Of a DNA stretch of 64,000 bases, positions 51,964 through 61,304 are shown one piece after another. This stretch comes from Nonomuraea ceibae (lineage in GTDB: Bacteria > Actinomycetota > Actinomycetes > Streptosporangiales > Streptosporangiaceae), in NCBI RefSeq assembly GCF_019396325.1, contig NZ_JAHKRO010000012.1, positions 62,001-126,000 on the forward strand. The letters run 5' to 3'. How positions within the stretch are numbered: position 1 is the stretch's first letter; the number at the start of each line of letters is the position of its first letter. The notes beneath the pieces were generated by a model. It had not been told where the DNA came from, searched no databases, and saw only the letters and a list, made by a program, of their open reading frames with translations. Position numbers and translations under genes: made by a program.

Positions 51964-52785
51964 TCACGGGCTGATCACTGCACGGCCCCGGTCGATCACC
52001 ACGGTCCCGTCGTCCTTCGCCGTGCGGAACAGCACGGCGGGCCCGTCCACCCAGATCGACACCGTCAGCGACTCCCCGGGCAGGACCGGGCTGCTGAACC
52101 GCCCCGACATGGCGCGGAACCGCGCCGGGTCCGAGCCCGCCACCGCGTGCAGCAGCGCCCGCCCGGTGATCCCGTACGTGCACAGCCCGTGCAGGATCGG
52201 CCGGTCGAACCCGGCCCGCGCGGCGAACTCCGGGTCGGAGTGCAGCGGGTTGTAGTCGCCCGACAGCCGGTAGAGCAGCGCCTGGTCGGGCCGCGTCGGG
52301 TAGGTCACCTTGTGGTCGGGCGCCCGGTCCGGCGCCGCCCACTCCTCGCGGGGCCCGCGCTCGCCGCCGAAGCCGCCCTCGCCCCTGATGAAGACGGCGC
52401 TGCGGCTGGTGACGACCGGCTCGCCGCTGCCGGGGTCGACGGCCAGCGCCTCGGTGGTGACCAGCGCGCCCGACCCCTTGTCGTAGATGCCGGTGACCTT
52501 CGACGTCGTCCGCACCGCGCCCGCCGCCGGGAGCTCGCGGTGCAGCTCGAAGGACTGCTCGGCGTGGACGAGCATGGCCGGGTCGTAGTCGCCGAGCCGC
52601 CGCCCTGGCGCCTGGGCCGCGAGCACCGCGAACGTGGGCAGCACCCGCTGGCCCTTCTCGGTGGCGAAGGCCAGCTCGCCGGTGCCCGCGCCGACGCCGA
52701 GCGCGTACAGCATGGTGTCCTTGGCGGTCCACCTCCGCTCGCAGGGCTCGCCCTCGACGCCGACGACGGAGTGGTCGAGCGGCAT
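51964..52785 (-). CDS. MaoC-type enoyl-CoA hydratase (hydratase 2)
   Basis: A 273-residue double-hotdog (R)-specific enoyl-CoA hydratase. The second hotdog contains the hydratase-2 motif YRLSGDYNPLHSDPEFA and the following GFDRPILHGL, where Asp and His are catalytic. It resembles the hydratase part of multifunctional enzyme type 2. It begins one base after the SDR stop, so the two separate chains reproduce the hydratase plus dehydrogenase steps of a peroxisomal-type cycle. Confidence 0.93.
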   Translation of the reverse strand: MPLDHSVVGVEGEPCERRWTAKDTMLYALGVGAGTGELAFATEKGQRVLPTFAVLAAQAPGRRLGDYDPAMLVHAEQSFELHRELPAAGAVRTTSKVTGIYDKGSGALVTTEALAVDPGSGEPVVTSRSAVFIRGEGGFGGERGPREEWAAPDRAPDHKVTYPTRPDQALLYRLSGDYNPLHSDPEFAARAGFDRPILHGLCTYGITGRALLHAVAGSDPARFRAMSGRFSSPVLPGESLTVSIWVDGPAVLFRTAKDDGTVVIDRGRAVISP

Positions 52786-52786
52786 G

Positions 52787-53683
52787 TCAGGCCTCCCGTC
52801 CGGGGATCTGGCCGTTGGTCAGCGCGTTCGGCGCCGCCTTGTCGACCAGCGCCGGGATGACCGCGCCGAGCTCGGCCGGGTCCCAGCGGCCGCCCTTGTC
52901 CACGGCCGGGCCGGCGTGCCAGCCCTCGGCCACGCTGATCACCCCGGCGCGCACGTTGAACACCCGGCCGGTGATGCCGCGCGCCTCCGCGCTCGACAGC
53001 CACACGACCAGCGGCGCGATGTCGTCGGCGTCGGCGTTCGCGCCGCTCGGGATGAGGCCCTCGGTCATGCGGGTCAGCGCGGCGGGCGCGATCGCGTTCA
53101 CCGTGACGCCGTAGCGCTCCAGTTCCCTGGCGGCGATCACGGTCAGCCCGGCGATGCCCGCCTTGGCCGCGCCGTAGTTGCCCTGGCCGGGGTTGCCGTA
53201 GATGCCGGAGGACGAGGTGGTGTTGATGATCCGGGCGTCGACCGCCTCGCCCGCCTTGGCCTTGCCCCGCCAGTAGGCGGCCGCGTGCCGCAGCGGCGCG
53301 AACGTGCCGCGCAGGTGGACCCGGATGACCGCGTCCCACTCCTCGGCCGACATGTTGACCAGCATCCGGTCGCGCAGGATGCCGGCGTTGTTGACCAGCA
53401 CGTGCAGGTCGCCGAAGCGCTCGATCGCGGCCCGGACCAGCCGTTCGGCGCCGTCGAAGTCCGAGACGTCCTCGCCGTTGACGATCGCCTCCCCGCCCAG
53501 GGCCTCGATCTCGGCGACGACCTCGGCGGCGGCGCCGGACGAGCCGGTCCCGTCCACCTCGGCGCCCAGGTCGTTGACCACCACCTTGGCCCCCTGCCTG
53601 GCGAACTCCAGCGCGTGGCCGCGCCCGATGCCCCTGGCCGCGCCCGTGACGATCACCACGCGGCCGTCGACGATCCCGCTCAT
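52787..53683 (-). CDS. SDR 3-hydroxyacyl-CoA dehydrogenase (MFE-2/Hsd4-like)
   Basis: A 298-residue short-chain dehydrogenase. TGAARGIGRGHALEFARQG is the cofactor loop, NNAG is followed by the catalytic Ser region INTTSSSGIYGNPGQGNYGAAK with Tyr and Lys of YxxxK. The insertion VVVNDLGAEVDGTG and the C-terminal extension are typical of the dehydrogenase half of multifunctional enzyme 2 and of actinobacterial 17-beta-HSD/Hsd4A-like proteins. First gene of the SDR-maoC operon, whose promoter carries operator site E. Confidence 0.93.
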   Translation of the reverse strand: MSGIVDGRVVIVTGAARGIGRGHALEFARQGAKVVVNDLGAEVDGTGSSGAAAEVVAEIEALGGEAIVNGEDVSDFDGAERLVRAAIERFGDLHVLVNNAGILRDRMLVNMSAEEWDAVIRVHLRGTFAPLRHAAAYWRGKAKAGEAVDARIINTTSSSGIYGNPGQGNYGAAKAGIAGLTVIAARELERYGVTVNAIAPAALTRMTEGLIPSGANADADDIAPLVVWLSSAEARGITGRVFNVRAGVISVAEGWHAGPAVDKGGRWDPAELGAVIPALVDKAAPNALTNGQIPGREA

Positions 53684-53709
53684 GTGTCTCCTCGCTCCTT
53701 CGCAGACGA

Positions 53710-53741
53710 TGCGAACAAAATTCTAGTAACCAAATCTAGAA
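53710..53741. promoter_or_regulatory. TetR-type operator, site E (SDR-maoC operon)
   Basis: TGCGAA-CAAAA-TTCTAG (53710-53726) keeps the GAA-N5-TTC core with one perfect arm, 26 bp upstream of the SDR start. Another half-site CTAGAA lies at 53736-53741, forming a second dyad TTCTAG-N9-CTAGAA with the first. The match is weaker than sites A-D. Confidence 0.6.
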
Positions 53742-53796
53742 ATGGTAGGCCCAGGCCACGACGGACCTCACGCACCGACCCGGTAGCGTTTGTCCC

Positions 53797-54213
53797 GTGG
53801 TTCAACACTCCCTCGCACAGCGGCACGTCTTCCTTCGCATGGTGAGATTCGCGGACATCGACTCCCAAGGACATGTGAACAATGTCCGCTTCCTCGACTA
53901 CCTGGAGGACGCCCGCTGGGGGATGTTGCACGTCGACCCGTTCAAGGCGGGCGAGGTGCCGTTCAAGGGCCTGGTCGTGTCCCGCCACGAGATCGACTAC
54001 CGCCGCCCGCTCGGCTACCGCGCCGAGCCCGTCCGCGTCGAGACCTGGGTCACCGAGATCCGGCCGGTCCGCTTCACGCTCAGCTACGAGATCCGCGACG
54101 ACGACGACCTGTACGTGACCGCGAGCTCGGTGCTCGTCGCCTACGACGTGGAGCGCGAGGCCCCGCGCCGGCTCACCGCCGACGAGCTGGCCTACCTCAA
54201 GCGCTTCGCTTGA
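53797..54213 (+). CDS. Acyl-CoA thioesterase, 4HBT hotdog family
   Basis: A 138-residue single-hotdog thioesterase. RFADIDSQGHVNNVRFLDYLEDAR is the 4-hydroxybenzoyl-CoA/YbgC signature with the active-site Asp. It could release CoA from stalled intermediates of the adjacent island. The GTG at 53797 has no ribosome site, while TAGCGT lies 7 nt upstream, which suggests a leaderless message. The stop overlaps the TTG start of the MFS gene. Confidence 0.9.
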   Translation: MVQHSLAQRHVFLRMVRFADIDSQGHVNNVRFLDYLEDARWGMLHVDPFKAGEVPFKGLVVSRHEIDYRRPLGYRAEPVRVETWVTEIRPVRFTLSYEIRDDDDLYVTASSVLVAYDVEREAPRRLTADELAYLKRFA

Positions 54214-55388
54214 GCGAGCCGACCCCGCGGCGCTGGCTGATGCTGGCCCTGGGGGTCAACGCGCACGCCGGCGTCACCCTGGGCCTGTCCGGGCTGCCCC
54301 TGGTCATCCCGGACATCCAACGCCACTTCGGCGTCTCCCTGCCGGTCGCCGGCATCATCGGCAACGCGCCGGGCATCGGCGTGCTGTTCGCGCTGGTGGC
54401 CTGGGGCTGGCTGGCCGACCGGCACGGCGAGCGGCTGGTCCTGGGCGTCGGCGTCGGGCTGGCCGGGCTGCTGTTCGCCGCCGTCTCACTCGCCGAGCGG
54501 ACCTGGGCCGTGGTCGTGCTGCTCGCGCTGGCCGGCGCCGCGGGCTGCGCCGCCCTGGTCGGCGGCGGGCGGATCGTGCTGGGCTGGTTCGAGCCGCCCG
54601 AACGCGGCGTCGCCATGGGCGTGCGCCAGGTGTCCTACACGCTCGGCATGGCCGTCGCCGCGTTCCTGCTGCCGCCCGTGGCGCGGGCCCACGGGATCTC
54701 CGGCGTCCTCATGGTCTGCGCGGGCGTGTGCCTGCTGGCCGCCGTCCTGGCCGCGCTCTTCCTGGCCGAGCCGCCGCACGCCCGCACCCGGGTCGTCGCC
54801 GCGCCCCCCGGCTCCCCGTACAGCCGGCCCGCGCTCTGGCGCGTGCACGCCACCAGCGCGCTGCACGCGGTGCCCCAGGTGATCGTCGGCACCTACGGAG
54901 TGGCCTGCCTGGTCAACCTGTACGGGTGGGGCGGGGTGGACGCCGGGTGGCTGTTCGGCTTCGCGGCCATCGGCGGCGCGATCACCAGGGTCGCCGCCGG
55001 CCGCTGGTCCGACGTGAGCGGGCTGCGCATGGCCCCGCTGCGGCTGCTCACCTACGCCACGGTCGCCGTGCTGGCCCTGCTGGTCCCGGCCACGCTCACC
55101 GGGTCCTGGCTGGGCTCGGCCGCGCTGGCCGCGGGCGCGGTGATCACCGTCGCGGGCAACGGGCTCGCCTACCTCAAGGCGGGCGAGCTCGCCGGGCCCG
55201 CGGCGGCCGGCCGCGTGCTGGGCCTGCACAACACCGTCCAGAACGTGGTCCTGCTGGCCGTGGCGCCGCTGGCCGGACTGCTGATCACCAGCTCCGGCTA
55301 CTGGGCGGCCTTCGCGGCCGGCCTCGCGTGCGCGCTGCTCTCCATCCCGGTCATCCCGGTACGCGACGAGAAGAGGGAAACTAGCTGA
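54210..55388 (+). CDS. MFS transporter
   Basis: A 392-residue major facilitator with 12 predicted helices; [12 protein letters not shown] is the loop after helix 2 and [17 protein letters not shown] lies in helix 5, resembling the small CynX/NNP-like MFS group of actinomycetes. The TTG start overlaps the thioesterase stop (TTGA), so the two are made together; an ATG at about 54240 is the alternative. It might import the substrate, or export an acid product, of the neighbouring pathway; this is inference. It overlaps the convergent GH13 gene by 8 bp. Confidence 0.85.
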   Translation: MSEPTPRRWLMLALGVNAHAGVTLGLSGLPLVIPDIQRHFGVSLPVAGIIGNAPGIGVLFALVAWGWLADRHGERLVLGVGVGLAGLLFAAVSLAERTWAVVVLLALAGAAGCAALVGGGRIVLGWFEPPERGVAMGVRQVSYTLGMAVAAFLLPPVARAHGISGVLMVCAGVCLLAAVLAALFLAEPPHARTRVVAAPPGSPYSRPALWRVHATSALHAVPQVIVGTYGVACLVNLYGWGGVDAGWLFGFAAIGGAITRVAAGRWSDVSGLRMAPLRLLTYATVAVLALLVPATLTGSWLGSAALAAGAVITVAGNGLAYLKAGELAGPAAAGRVLGLHNTVQNVVLLAVAPLAGLLITSSGYWAAFAAGLACALLSIPVIPVRDEKRETS

Positions 55389-56904
55389 CCTGGCGCTGCA
55401 GCCACACCGCGTGATCCGGAGGCAGCAGGCCGCCCTCGACCGGGCCGGTGGCCAGCAGCACGTTCTCGTGGGGCGGCAGCCGTACCGGACGGGTGCCGCA
55501 GTTGAGCGCGCACACCAGCGGCCCGCGCGCGAACACCAGCGCGTCCTCGTCCGAGGCGAGCCACTCCAGCTCGTACGGAATCGTGCGGACCAGCTCGCGG
55601 CGGCAGGCCAGGGCGCGCCGGTAGAACTCCAGCGTCGAGCCCGGGTCGCCGGTCTGGCTCGCCACGCTGAGCGCCGCGAACGAGCCGGGCTGCGGCAGCC
55701 ACGGCGTCACGCCCTCGGGCGAGAACCCGAAGGAGTCGCCGCCGGGGGACCAGGGCATCGGCACCCGGCAGCCGTCCCGGCCCGGCAGCTTGCCCTCCGA
55801 CTGGATGAACACCGGGTCCTGCCGCGCCTCCGGTGGAATGTCCTGTACCTGGGGGAGGCCCAGTTCCTCCCCCTGGTAGAGATATGCCGACCCGGGCAGC
55901 GCAAGCATGGCGAGCAATGCGGCTTTCGCCCGGGAAAGTCCGGTCCCGGGGTCGGCGGTCTCGTACCGGGTGACGTGCCGCACGACGTCATGGTTGGACA
56001 GCACCCAGGTGGCGAACGGCACCGTCGCCAGCGTCTCGTCGATGACCTTCCGGAACGCCGTCGCCGACCAGGGCGCCTGGAGCCAGGCGAAGTTGAAGCT
56101 CTGCTGCAGCTCGTCCGGCCGCACGTACAGCGCCAGATCCTCCAGGGTGTCGGTCCACACCTCGCCCACGGCCATCCGCTCGCCCGGGTAGCTGTCGAGC
56201 AGCTCGCGCCACTCCCGGTAGACGCCGTGCACCTCCGGCTGCCCCCACACCGGCGAGTCCGACATGAACGACTGGTCCTCGACGTCCGGCAGCCCCTCGG
56301 CCTTGAACAGCCCCATCGCCACGTCGATGCGGAACCCGTCGACGCCCCGGTCCAGCCAGAACCGCAGGATGTCCAGGAACTCCGCGCGCACCTCGGGGTT
56401 GCGCCAGTTGAAGTCGGGCTGTCCCGGGGCGAACAGGTGCAGGTACCAGCTCCCGTCCGGCAACCGCGTCCACGCCGGGCCGCTGAAGGTCGACTGCCAG
56501 TTGTTGGGCCGGTCGCGGAAGATGTAGCGGTCGCGGCCCTCGCCGCGCAGCGCCGCCTGGAACCACGGGTGCGCCTCGGAGCTGTGGTTGGGCACGATGT
56601 CGACCAGCACCCGCAGCCCGAGCGCGTGCGCGTCGGCCACCAGCGCGTCGAAGTCGGCCAGCGAGCCGAACAGCGGATCGACGTCGCGGTAGTCGGCCAC
56701 GTCGTAGCCGCCGTCGGCCATGGGGGAGGTGTAGAAGGGGGTGAGCCAGACGGCGTCGACGCCCAGCTCCTTCAGATGGGTCAGGCGCTCGCGCGCGCCG
56801 GCCAGATCGCCGACGCCGTCTCCCGAGGCGTCGGCGAAGCTGCGAACGTAGATCTCATAGACGACGGCGTCGCGCCACCAGGGGATGTCCATGTGGCGTG
56901 TCAT
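55381..56904 (-). CDS. GH13 alpha-glucosidase (oligo-1,6-glucosidase/maltase type)
   Basis: A 507-residue alpha-amylase-family enzyme that cleaves alpha-glucosidic bonds of oligosaccharides. [26 protein letters not shown] begins the barrel (residues in order, cut for length: [15 protein letters not shown]). DIVPNHSS is region [10 protein letters not shown] carries the nucleophile Asp, VGEVWTD the acid/base Glu and LSNHDVVRH the third carboxylate. No signal peptide. Third gene of an apparent operon mscS - truncated haemoglobin - GH13 (5-bp gap). Trehalose or sucrose isomer activity cannot be excluded. Confidence 0.93.
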   Translation of the reverse strand: MTRHMDIPWWRDAVVYEIYVRSFADASGDGVGDLAGARERLTHLKELGVDAVWLTPFYTSPMADGGYDVADYRDVDPLFGSLADFDALVADAHALGLRVLVDIVPNHSSEAHPWFQAALRGEGRDRYIFRDRPNNWQSTFSGPAWTRLPDGSWYLHLFAPGQPDFNWRNPEVRAEFLDILRFWLDRGVDGFRIDVAMGLFKAEGLPDVEDQSFMSDSPVWGQPEVHGVYREWRELLDSYPGERMAVGEVWTDTLEDLALYVRPDELQQSFNFAWLQAPWSATAFRKVIDETLATVPFATWVLSNHDVVRHVTRYETADPGTGLSRAKAALLAMLALPGSAYLYQGEELGLPQVQDIPPEARQDPVFIQSEGKLPGRDGCRVPMPWSPGGDSFGFSPEGVTPWLPQPGSFAALSVASQTGDPGSTLEFYRRALACRRELVRTIPYELEWLASDEDALVFARGPLVCALNCGTRPVRLPPHENVLLATGPVEGGLLPPDHAVWLQRQVS

Positions 56905-56909
56905 GCCCG

Positions 56910-57290
56910 TTATGCAGGGGAGTTCACCAAGCTCTGCGCCGCGTACACGAGGTAGTCCCACAGGCGCTTGTCCTGGTCCTCGGGCAGCTCCAGCGAGTCG
57001 ACGGCGTCGCGCATGTGCTTGAGCCACGCGTCACGCTCGGCCTCGCCGATCACGAACGGCACGTGCCGCATCCGCAGCCGGGGGTGGCCGCGCTGCTGGC
57101 TGTAGGTGTTGGGGCCGCCCCAGTACTGGATCAGGAAGCCGCGCAGCCGGTCTTCGGCGCCCGTGAGGTCTTCCTCCGGGTAGAGCGGGCGCAGCAGCGG
57201 GTCGTCGGCCACCCCTTCGTAGAAACGGTGGACGAGACGCCGGAACGTCTCCTCACCCCCGACGGCCTCATAGAAGGAGATCTCAGTCAC
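56910..57290 (-). CDS. glbO: Group II truncated haemoglobin (GlbO)
   Basis: A 126-residue 2-on-2 globin that binds oxygen, NO or peroxides. [21 protein letters not shown] is helix [26 protein letters not shown] holds the Tyr of the distal pocket and the proximal His in RMRH, and DAWLKHM carries the Trp G8 typical of group II. It follows mscS by 9 bp and precedes the GH13 gene, a gene order found in other actinomycetes. Cytoplasmic; proposed to handle oxygen delivery or NO detoxification. Confidence 0.95.
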   Translation of the reverse strand: MTEISFYEAVGGEETFRRLVHRFYEGVADDPLLRPLYPEEDLTGAEDRLRGFLIQYWGGPNTYSQQRGHPRLRMRHVPFVIGEAERDAWLKHMRDAVDSLELPEDQDKRLWDYLVYAAQSLVNSPA

Positions 57291-57299
57291 GTCTCCAGC

Positions 57300-58289
57300 C
57301 TATGCGTTGGGGACCATGGCGATGCCCGCGGAGTCGAGCGCCGCCTTCACCCGCACCCTCAGCTCACGCGCCACCGGAGCCTGCTGCGCGGGCAGCGTCT
57401 TGGCCGCCAGGCGGAAGACCAGCATGCTGTCGGAGAGCTGCTCCACGCCGAACACCTCCGGCGGCTCCACGATCTTCGACTCGCGGAACTCGGAGTCGGC
57501 CCAGATCTCCTCGGCCACCTGCTCCAGGATCAGCCGGACGGTGGTGATGTCGCTGTCGTAGCCGACCGGGACGTCCATGTAGGCGCGCGACCAGCCCTGC
57601 GACTCGTTGCCGACGCGGGTGATGGTGCCGTTGCGCACGTACCAGACCCGGCCGTCGGCGTCGCGCAGCCGGGTCACGCGCAGGGTGACCGCCTCGACCG
57701 TGCCCACCGCGGCGCCCGCGTCGATCACGTCGCCGACCCCGTACTGGTCCTCCAGCAGCATGAACATGCCGGCGATGAAGTCCTTGACCAGCTCCTGGGC
57801 GCCGAAGCCGATGGCCACGCCGAGGATGCCGACGCTGGTGAGCAGCGGCGCGATGGGGATCGTCAGCCGGTCGAGCACGGTCAGCACCGTGGTGCCGAGG
57901 ATCACGATGGTGGCGACGTGCTTGAGCACCGAGCCCATCGTCTCGGCGCGCTGCCTGCGGCGCTCGTGCAGCAGGGCGTCGATGCCCTCGGGCGCGGGGC
58001 CGCGCCGGAAGCGGCTGGCCAGCGAGCTGCGGGTGGCGGCGCGGTTGACGACCCTGGTGATCAGCCGGTGCGCGATGTTACGGATCACGAAGCCGATGAT
58101 CAGGATCAGCGCGATCGTGATCGCGCTGGCCACGAACGGGGCCCAGGTCGCGTTCTGGAACCAGCCGACCAGGGCCTTGCAGAGGAACGTGTCCGCGTTG
58201 CAGATGTCCGCCATCTGGCTGCCTACCTTGTCCAAATCGGGCAGTCCGGTCGATTCCGGAGTCTTTGGCGGCGGGGACAGCACGAGCAC
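57300..58289 (-). CDS. MscS family mechanosensitive channel
   Basis: A 329-residue small-conductance mechanosensitive channel that vents solutes after osmotic downshock. Three helices (about 52-75, 125-150 and the pore-lining helix 155-185 with ILGVAIGFGAQELVKDFIAG) lead into the beta-domain (DQYGVGDVIDAG, VWYVRNGTITRVGNES) and C-terminal part. A Cys-containing N-terminal tail precedes helix 1. GTG at 58289 with AGGAGGG 10 nt upstream; a long inverted repeat lies just before it. Confidence 0.93.
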   Translation of the reverse strand: MLVLSPPPKTPESTGLPDLDKVGSQMADICNADTFLCKALVGWFQNATWAPFVASAITIALILIIGFVIRNIAHRLITRVVNRAATRSSLASRFRRGPAPEGIDALLHERRRQRAETMGSVLKHVATIVILGTTVLTVLDRLTIPIAPLLTSVGILGVAIGFGAQELVKDFIAGMFMLLEDQYGVGDVIDAGAAVGTVEAVTLRVTRLRDADGRVWYVRNGTITRVGNESQGWSRAYMDVPVGYDSDITTVRLILEQVAEEIWADSEFRESKIVEPPEVFGVEQLSDSMLVFRLAAKTLPAQQAPVARELRVRVKAALDSAGIAMVPNA

Positions 58290-58309
58290 GGAGGGGCCCT
58301 CCTAGGAAG

Positions 58310-58366
58310 CGGTTCGGTCGGCGGCATAGGGCCGATTCGCCCCAAAAGATACCGCCGACCGAACCG
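58310..58366 (-). promoter_or_regulatory. Long stem-loop upstream of mscS
   Basis: Perfect 15-bp arms (CGGTTCGGTCGGCGG at 58310-58324 and its complement at 58352-58366) enclose 27 nt that contain a smaller GGGC-GCCC hairpin. The inner foot is about 10 bp upstream of the mscS ribosome site. It may be a leader-RNA structure, a strong operator dyad, or a terminator of upstream - strand transcription. No U-run follows. Confidence 0.65.
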
Positions 58367-58457
58367 GCCGCCGTCACATCACGCCGGGGAAGACGGGGTC
58401 GCCGGGCACCTGGGCCGCGGAGGGCGGTGCCTGACGCTCCGATGACGGACGGCTCGG

Positions 58458-58540
58458 ACGGGACGCGCACCCGGAAGCGCGTCCCGTTCCGTTTCCGGGG
58501 AGGGGGTCCCCGACGTCTCCCGGGACTGCCCGGGAGACGT
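58458..58540. terminator. Two strong hairpins in the mscS/small-gene intergenic region
   Basis: An 11-bp stem (58458-58468 with 58477-58487) and a 12-bp stem with a 4-nt loop (ACGTCTCCCGGG at 58513-58524, complement at 58529-58540). They lie downstream of the small gene ending at 58695, so they can end its transcript. The rest of the 405-bp gap (58290-58694) holds no gene that I can see. Confidence 0.6.
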
Positions 58541-58694
58541 GGTCTGGTTACTCTCTGTGATGGTCGGAGCCGACGGGGTGGCCAGAGGCCCCCGGAACCG
58601 GGGACCCTCCGCACCGGCCGCCCCGCCGGCTCCGTGGAGCCGCCGTGGGGACGGTGAACCGCGGTGGCTGCGCTCCACCGGGATCACCGCCCTG

Positions 58695-58979
58695 TCACTC
58701 CCCCACGGCGGCGAGCACGCGGGCGACCTTGGTCGCCGCGCCGGCCGGATCGTCGACGGTGTGCATCCGCTCCCCCCAGGACCAGCAGTACCACCAGTCC
58801 GGCAGGTCGGCGGCCTGCGCCGGCCGACAGGTGACGTTCTCGGTCAGGCTCGTCGCGTTCGGATTGATCACGCGGACGAAAACGCGTCCACTCTGTGTTC
58901 TGACCACTCGCGCGAGCAAGCCGCGGGCGTCGAGTTCGGACACCAGACGCTCCAAATGCCCGAAGTTGTCGTCCCCCAC
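58695..58979 (-). CDS. Small conserved-type hypothetical protein
   Basis: A 94-residue soluble protein (DDNFGHLERLVSELDARGLLAR at the start, DLPDWWYCWSWGERMHTVDD near the end) with Trp-rich middle. I chose the GTG at 58979 behind GGGAGGGACGAAAGG; the longer ATG at 59081 would add a basic, unstructured stretch across the promoter. It diverges from a helix-turn-helix/TPR regulator over 277 bp, the layout of small accessory proteins paired with XRE-type regulators in actinomycetes. Function unknown. Confidence 0.75.
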   Translation of the reverse strand: MGDDNFGHLERLVSELDARGLLARVVRTQSGRVFVRVINPNATSLTENVTCRPAQAADLPDWWYCWSWGERMHTVDDPAGAATKVARVLAAVGE

Positions 58980-59256
58980 CTTTCGTCCCTCCCTGTGATT
59001 CCGGAACCGGTGCGCCAAAGATGACTCATGGCGGCGGGCGGCGCAACGCGGCCCTCTGCTCACAGGGAGTTGCCTTCTCACCCGGGGGATGTAAGAAACA
59101 GTCCGCGGTAGGACGATCCTTAACCGTAAGCTTCAGAAGAGCGTTTTCTTCCTGTCATCAATAGTCCATAGTCGTGGTTAGGCGGACTGCAACCTAGACG
59201 CTACTCAGAGTGACTAGGCTGTGAGCCGGTCAGGACTCAGCGTGAGAGGGGCCGGG

Positions 59257-60822
59257 ATGTCCGGCAGACAGCACAGGGAAACGGAGCAGGCACGGCGGAT
59301 CAGGGCCAAGGGCCTTGCCGTCGGGCGCACCGCTGCCCAGATCGCTGAAGAGATCTACGAGGCGTGCAGCGCCCAGTACGGCACGACCCGGGTCAAGGCT
59401 CAGCGGCTGGCGTGCGGCATCGCGCTGGCCGACGTCATCGAGCAGATCCGGGCGTTGTTCCAGCGTGACGACAAGGCGGCGCCGGGCATCGGCGAGACGC
59501 TGCTGTCGGCCTACGAGAGCGGGCTGAAACGCCCCGGCCCCGAATACCTGCACTACCTGTGCACCGTCTACCGGGTCGAGCCGGCCGCGCTCGGCTTCGA
59601 CGGGCCGTGCATCTGCGGTCACAACCACCGGATGCCGGGCACGGTGGCCCTCGATCTGGAAGGGCGGCACGGCGCCGCGCTGGCGGTGCCGCCGGATCTG
59701 CCGAAGCCCTCGGCGCATCCGGACCGGATCTCCGACAGCGAGGAGGATGAGAACATCCTCCGGCGCACGCTTTTACAGCTTCTGTCCAGCGATCCGAGCG
59801 AGGCCAAGCTCGACGGGCCGGTGCTCGGCGCCTGTGAAGGCATCCGGCGGCGGATGGACTACACGCTCGTGTCGGCCACCGTCTCCCCGGCGATGCTCGA
59901 CCAGTGGGAGGAGGCGACGCTCGCGTTCGGCCGGCAATACACGACCACGGCTCCGCTCCGGCTGCTGTGCGACGTGCTGCTGGAGCTGAGCGCCGTGCGC
60001 AACGCGATGTCGCGGCGGCAGCCGATCGACCTCCAGGAGCGCCTGTGCCGCATGGCCGCGCAGCTCGCCGGGCTGAGCGGCATGATCATGATAAACCTCG
60101 GTGACCAGCGGCTCGCCCGCTCGTTCTTCCGCACCGGGCGCACGGCCGCCGACGAGACCGGCGACCGCGCCCTGCGCGCCTGGGTGACCGCCCGCGAAGC
60201 GCTCGTCCCGCTCTATTACGGCGACGCCCGCGAAGCGCTCACGCTGGCCAAGAAGAGCCGCGACCTGGCCGGCCAGACGCCCTGCGTCGCCCAGGCGATG
60301 GCGCCGGTCGTCGAGGCCAGGGCGCTGGCCATGCTGTCGGGCACCGACAGCAAGAAGGAGGTCGTCGACCAGGCCAAGCGGGCGCTGGCCCGGGCCCGCA
60401 GCGCGTTCGCCCACATGAAGACCGACGACCAGGAGGACATGGCGTTCGGCTACACCGAGAAGCAGCTCTACTTCTATCAGGGCGACGTGCTCACCAAGCT
60501 CGGCCAGACCCTGGAGGCCGAGGTCGTCCTCGACCAGGCCCTCGACAAGTATCAGGACCACATCCTCGACCAGACGCTGATCAGGTTCGACCGGGCGCAG
60601 TGCCGCGTCATCGAGGGCGACCTCGACGACGCGATCAGGATCGGCCGGGAGGCGCTGCGGCTGCTCGGGCCCGAATACCGCACCGACTTCATCATGCGGC
60701 CGGCGATGGCGCTGGAGCAGGCGATCGTCGCCAAGAACCCCAACCACCCGGACCTGCCGGCCTTCAGGGAGGAGCTGCGGCAGCCCCGCCAGCTCCACAA
60801 GGAAGGGAGTGGCGGTGCATGA
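59257..60822 (+). CDS. XRE-like regulator with C-terminal TPR-type repeats
   Basis: A 521-residue protein. Residues 10-125 form a helix-turn-helix-like region (ALADVIEQIRALFQR, LLSAYESGLKRPGPEYLHYL), then CICGHNH, a small possible metal site. The remaining 350 residues are helical repeats of TPR type (LARSFFRTGRTAADETGDRALRAW, EVVLDQALDKYQDH), as in regulators that sense peptide or cell signals. ATG at 59257 with GAGAGGGG; TAGGCT at 59215-59220 fits a -10. Its stop overlaps the GNAT gene start by 4 bp. Confidence 0.88.
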   Translation: MSGRQHRETEQARRIRAKGLAVGRTAAQIAEEIYEACSAQYGTTRVKAQRLACGIALADVIEQIRALFQRDDKAAPGIGETLLSAYESGLKRPGPEYLHYLCTVYRVEPAALGFDGPCICGHNHRMPGTVALDLEGRHGAALAVPPDLPKPSAHPDRISDSEEDENILRRTLLQLLSSDPSEAKLDGPVLGACEGIRRRMDYTLVSATVSPAMLDQWEEATLAFGRQYTTTAPLRLLCDVLLELSAVRNAMSRRQPIDLQERLCRMAAQLAGLSGMIMINLGDQRLARSFFRTGRTAADETGDRALRAWVTAREALVPLYYGDAREALTLAKKSRDLAGQTPCVAQAMAPVVEARALAMLSGTDSKKEVVDQAKRALARARSAFAHMKTDDQEDMAFGYTEKQLYFYQGDVLTKLGQTLEAEVVLDQALDKYQDHILDQTLIRFDRAQCRVIEGDLDDAIRIGREALRLLGPEYRTDFIMRPAMALEQAIVAKNPNHPDLPAFREELRQPRQLHKEGSGGA

Positions 60823-61304
60823 GTCTTCGGATACGCCGCTACCGCTGGTCTGACCTCGACACCATCCAGACCCTGCACAAGATCTGCCTCGCCGGGGTGG
60901 GCCTGACGCCGGGTGACGGTGTCTACTACGACGACGACTTCCCCCGCATCCAGGAGCTCTACCTGGCGTGCGGGGGCGACTTCCTCGTCGGCGAGGCCGA
61001 CTCGCACGTGGTCGCCATGGGCGGCCTCAAGCCGGTCGACACGGAGACGGCCGAGGTGTGCCGGCTCCGTGTCCACCCGGCGCACCAGCGGCGCGGTTTC
61101 GGCGCCGCCATGCTGTCGGCGCTGGAGGCCCGGGCCGTCGAGCTCGGCTTCCGCTGCCTGCGCGGCGACACCACGCTCAACCAGGGGGCCGCACTGGCCC
61201 TGTACGCCCGTCAGGGCTGGCGTGAGACCTCCCGCCGCCAGATCGGCCCGCTCACCGTCGTCTACGGTGAGAAGCGCCTCGTCCCGGCGACCGTCGAGCT
61301 GTAG
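60819..61304 (+). CDS. GNAT family N-acetyltransferase
   Basis: A 161-residue single GNAT domain. LRVHPAHQRRGFGAAMLSALEARA is the acetyl-CoA-binding motif A (Q/R-x-x-G-x-G/A), followed by NQGAALALYARQGWRE. Translationally coupled to the preceding regulator, so it may be an effector or immunity enzyme of the system the regulator controls, though the partner substrate is unknown. ATG at 60819 with GGAAGGGAG upstream. Confidence 0.92.
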   Translation: MSLRIRRYRWSDLDTIQTLHKICLAGVGLTPGDGVYYDDDFPRIQELYLACGGDFLVGEADSHVVAMGGLKPVDTETAEVCRLRVHPAHQRRGFGAAMLSALEARAVELGFRCLRGDTTLNQGAALALYARQGWRETSRRQIGPLTVVYGEKRLVPATVEL

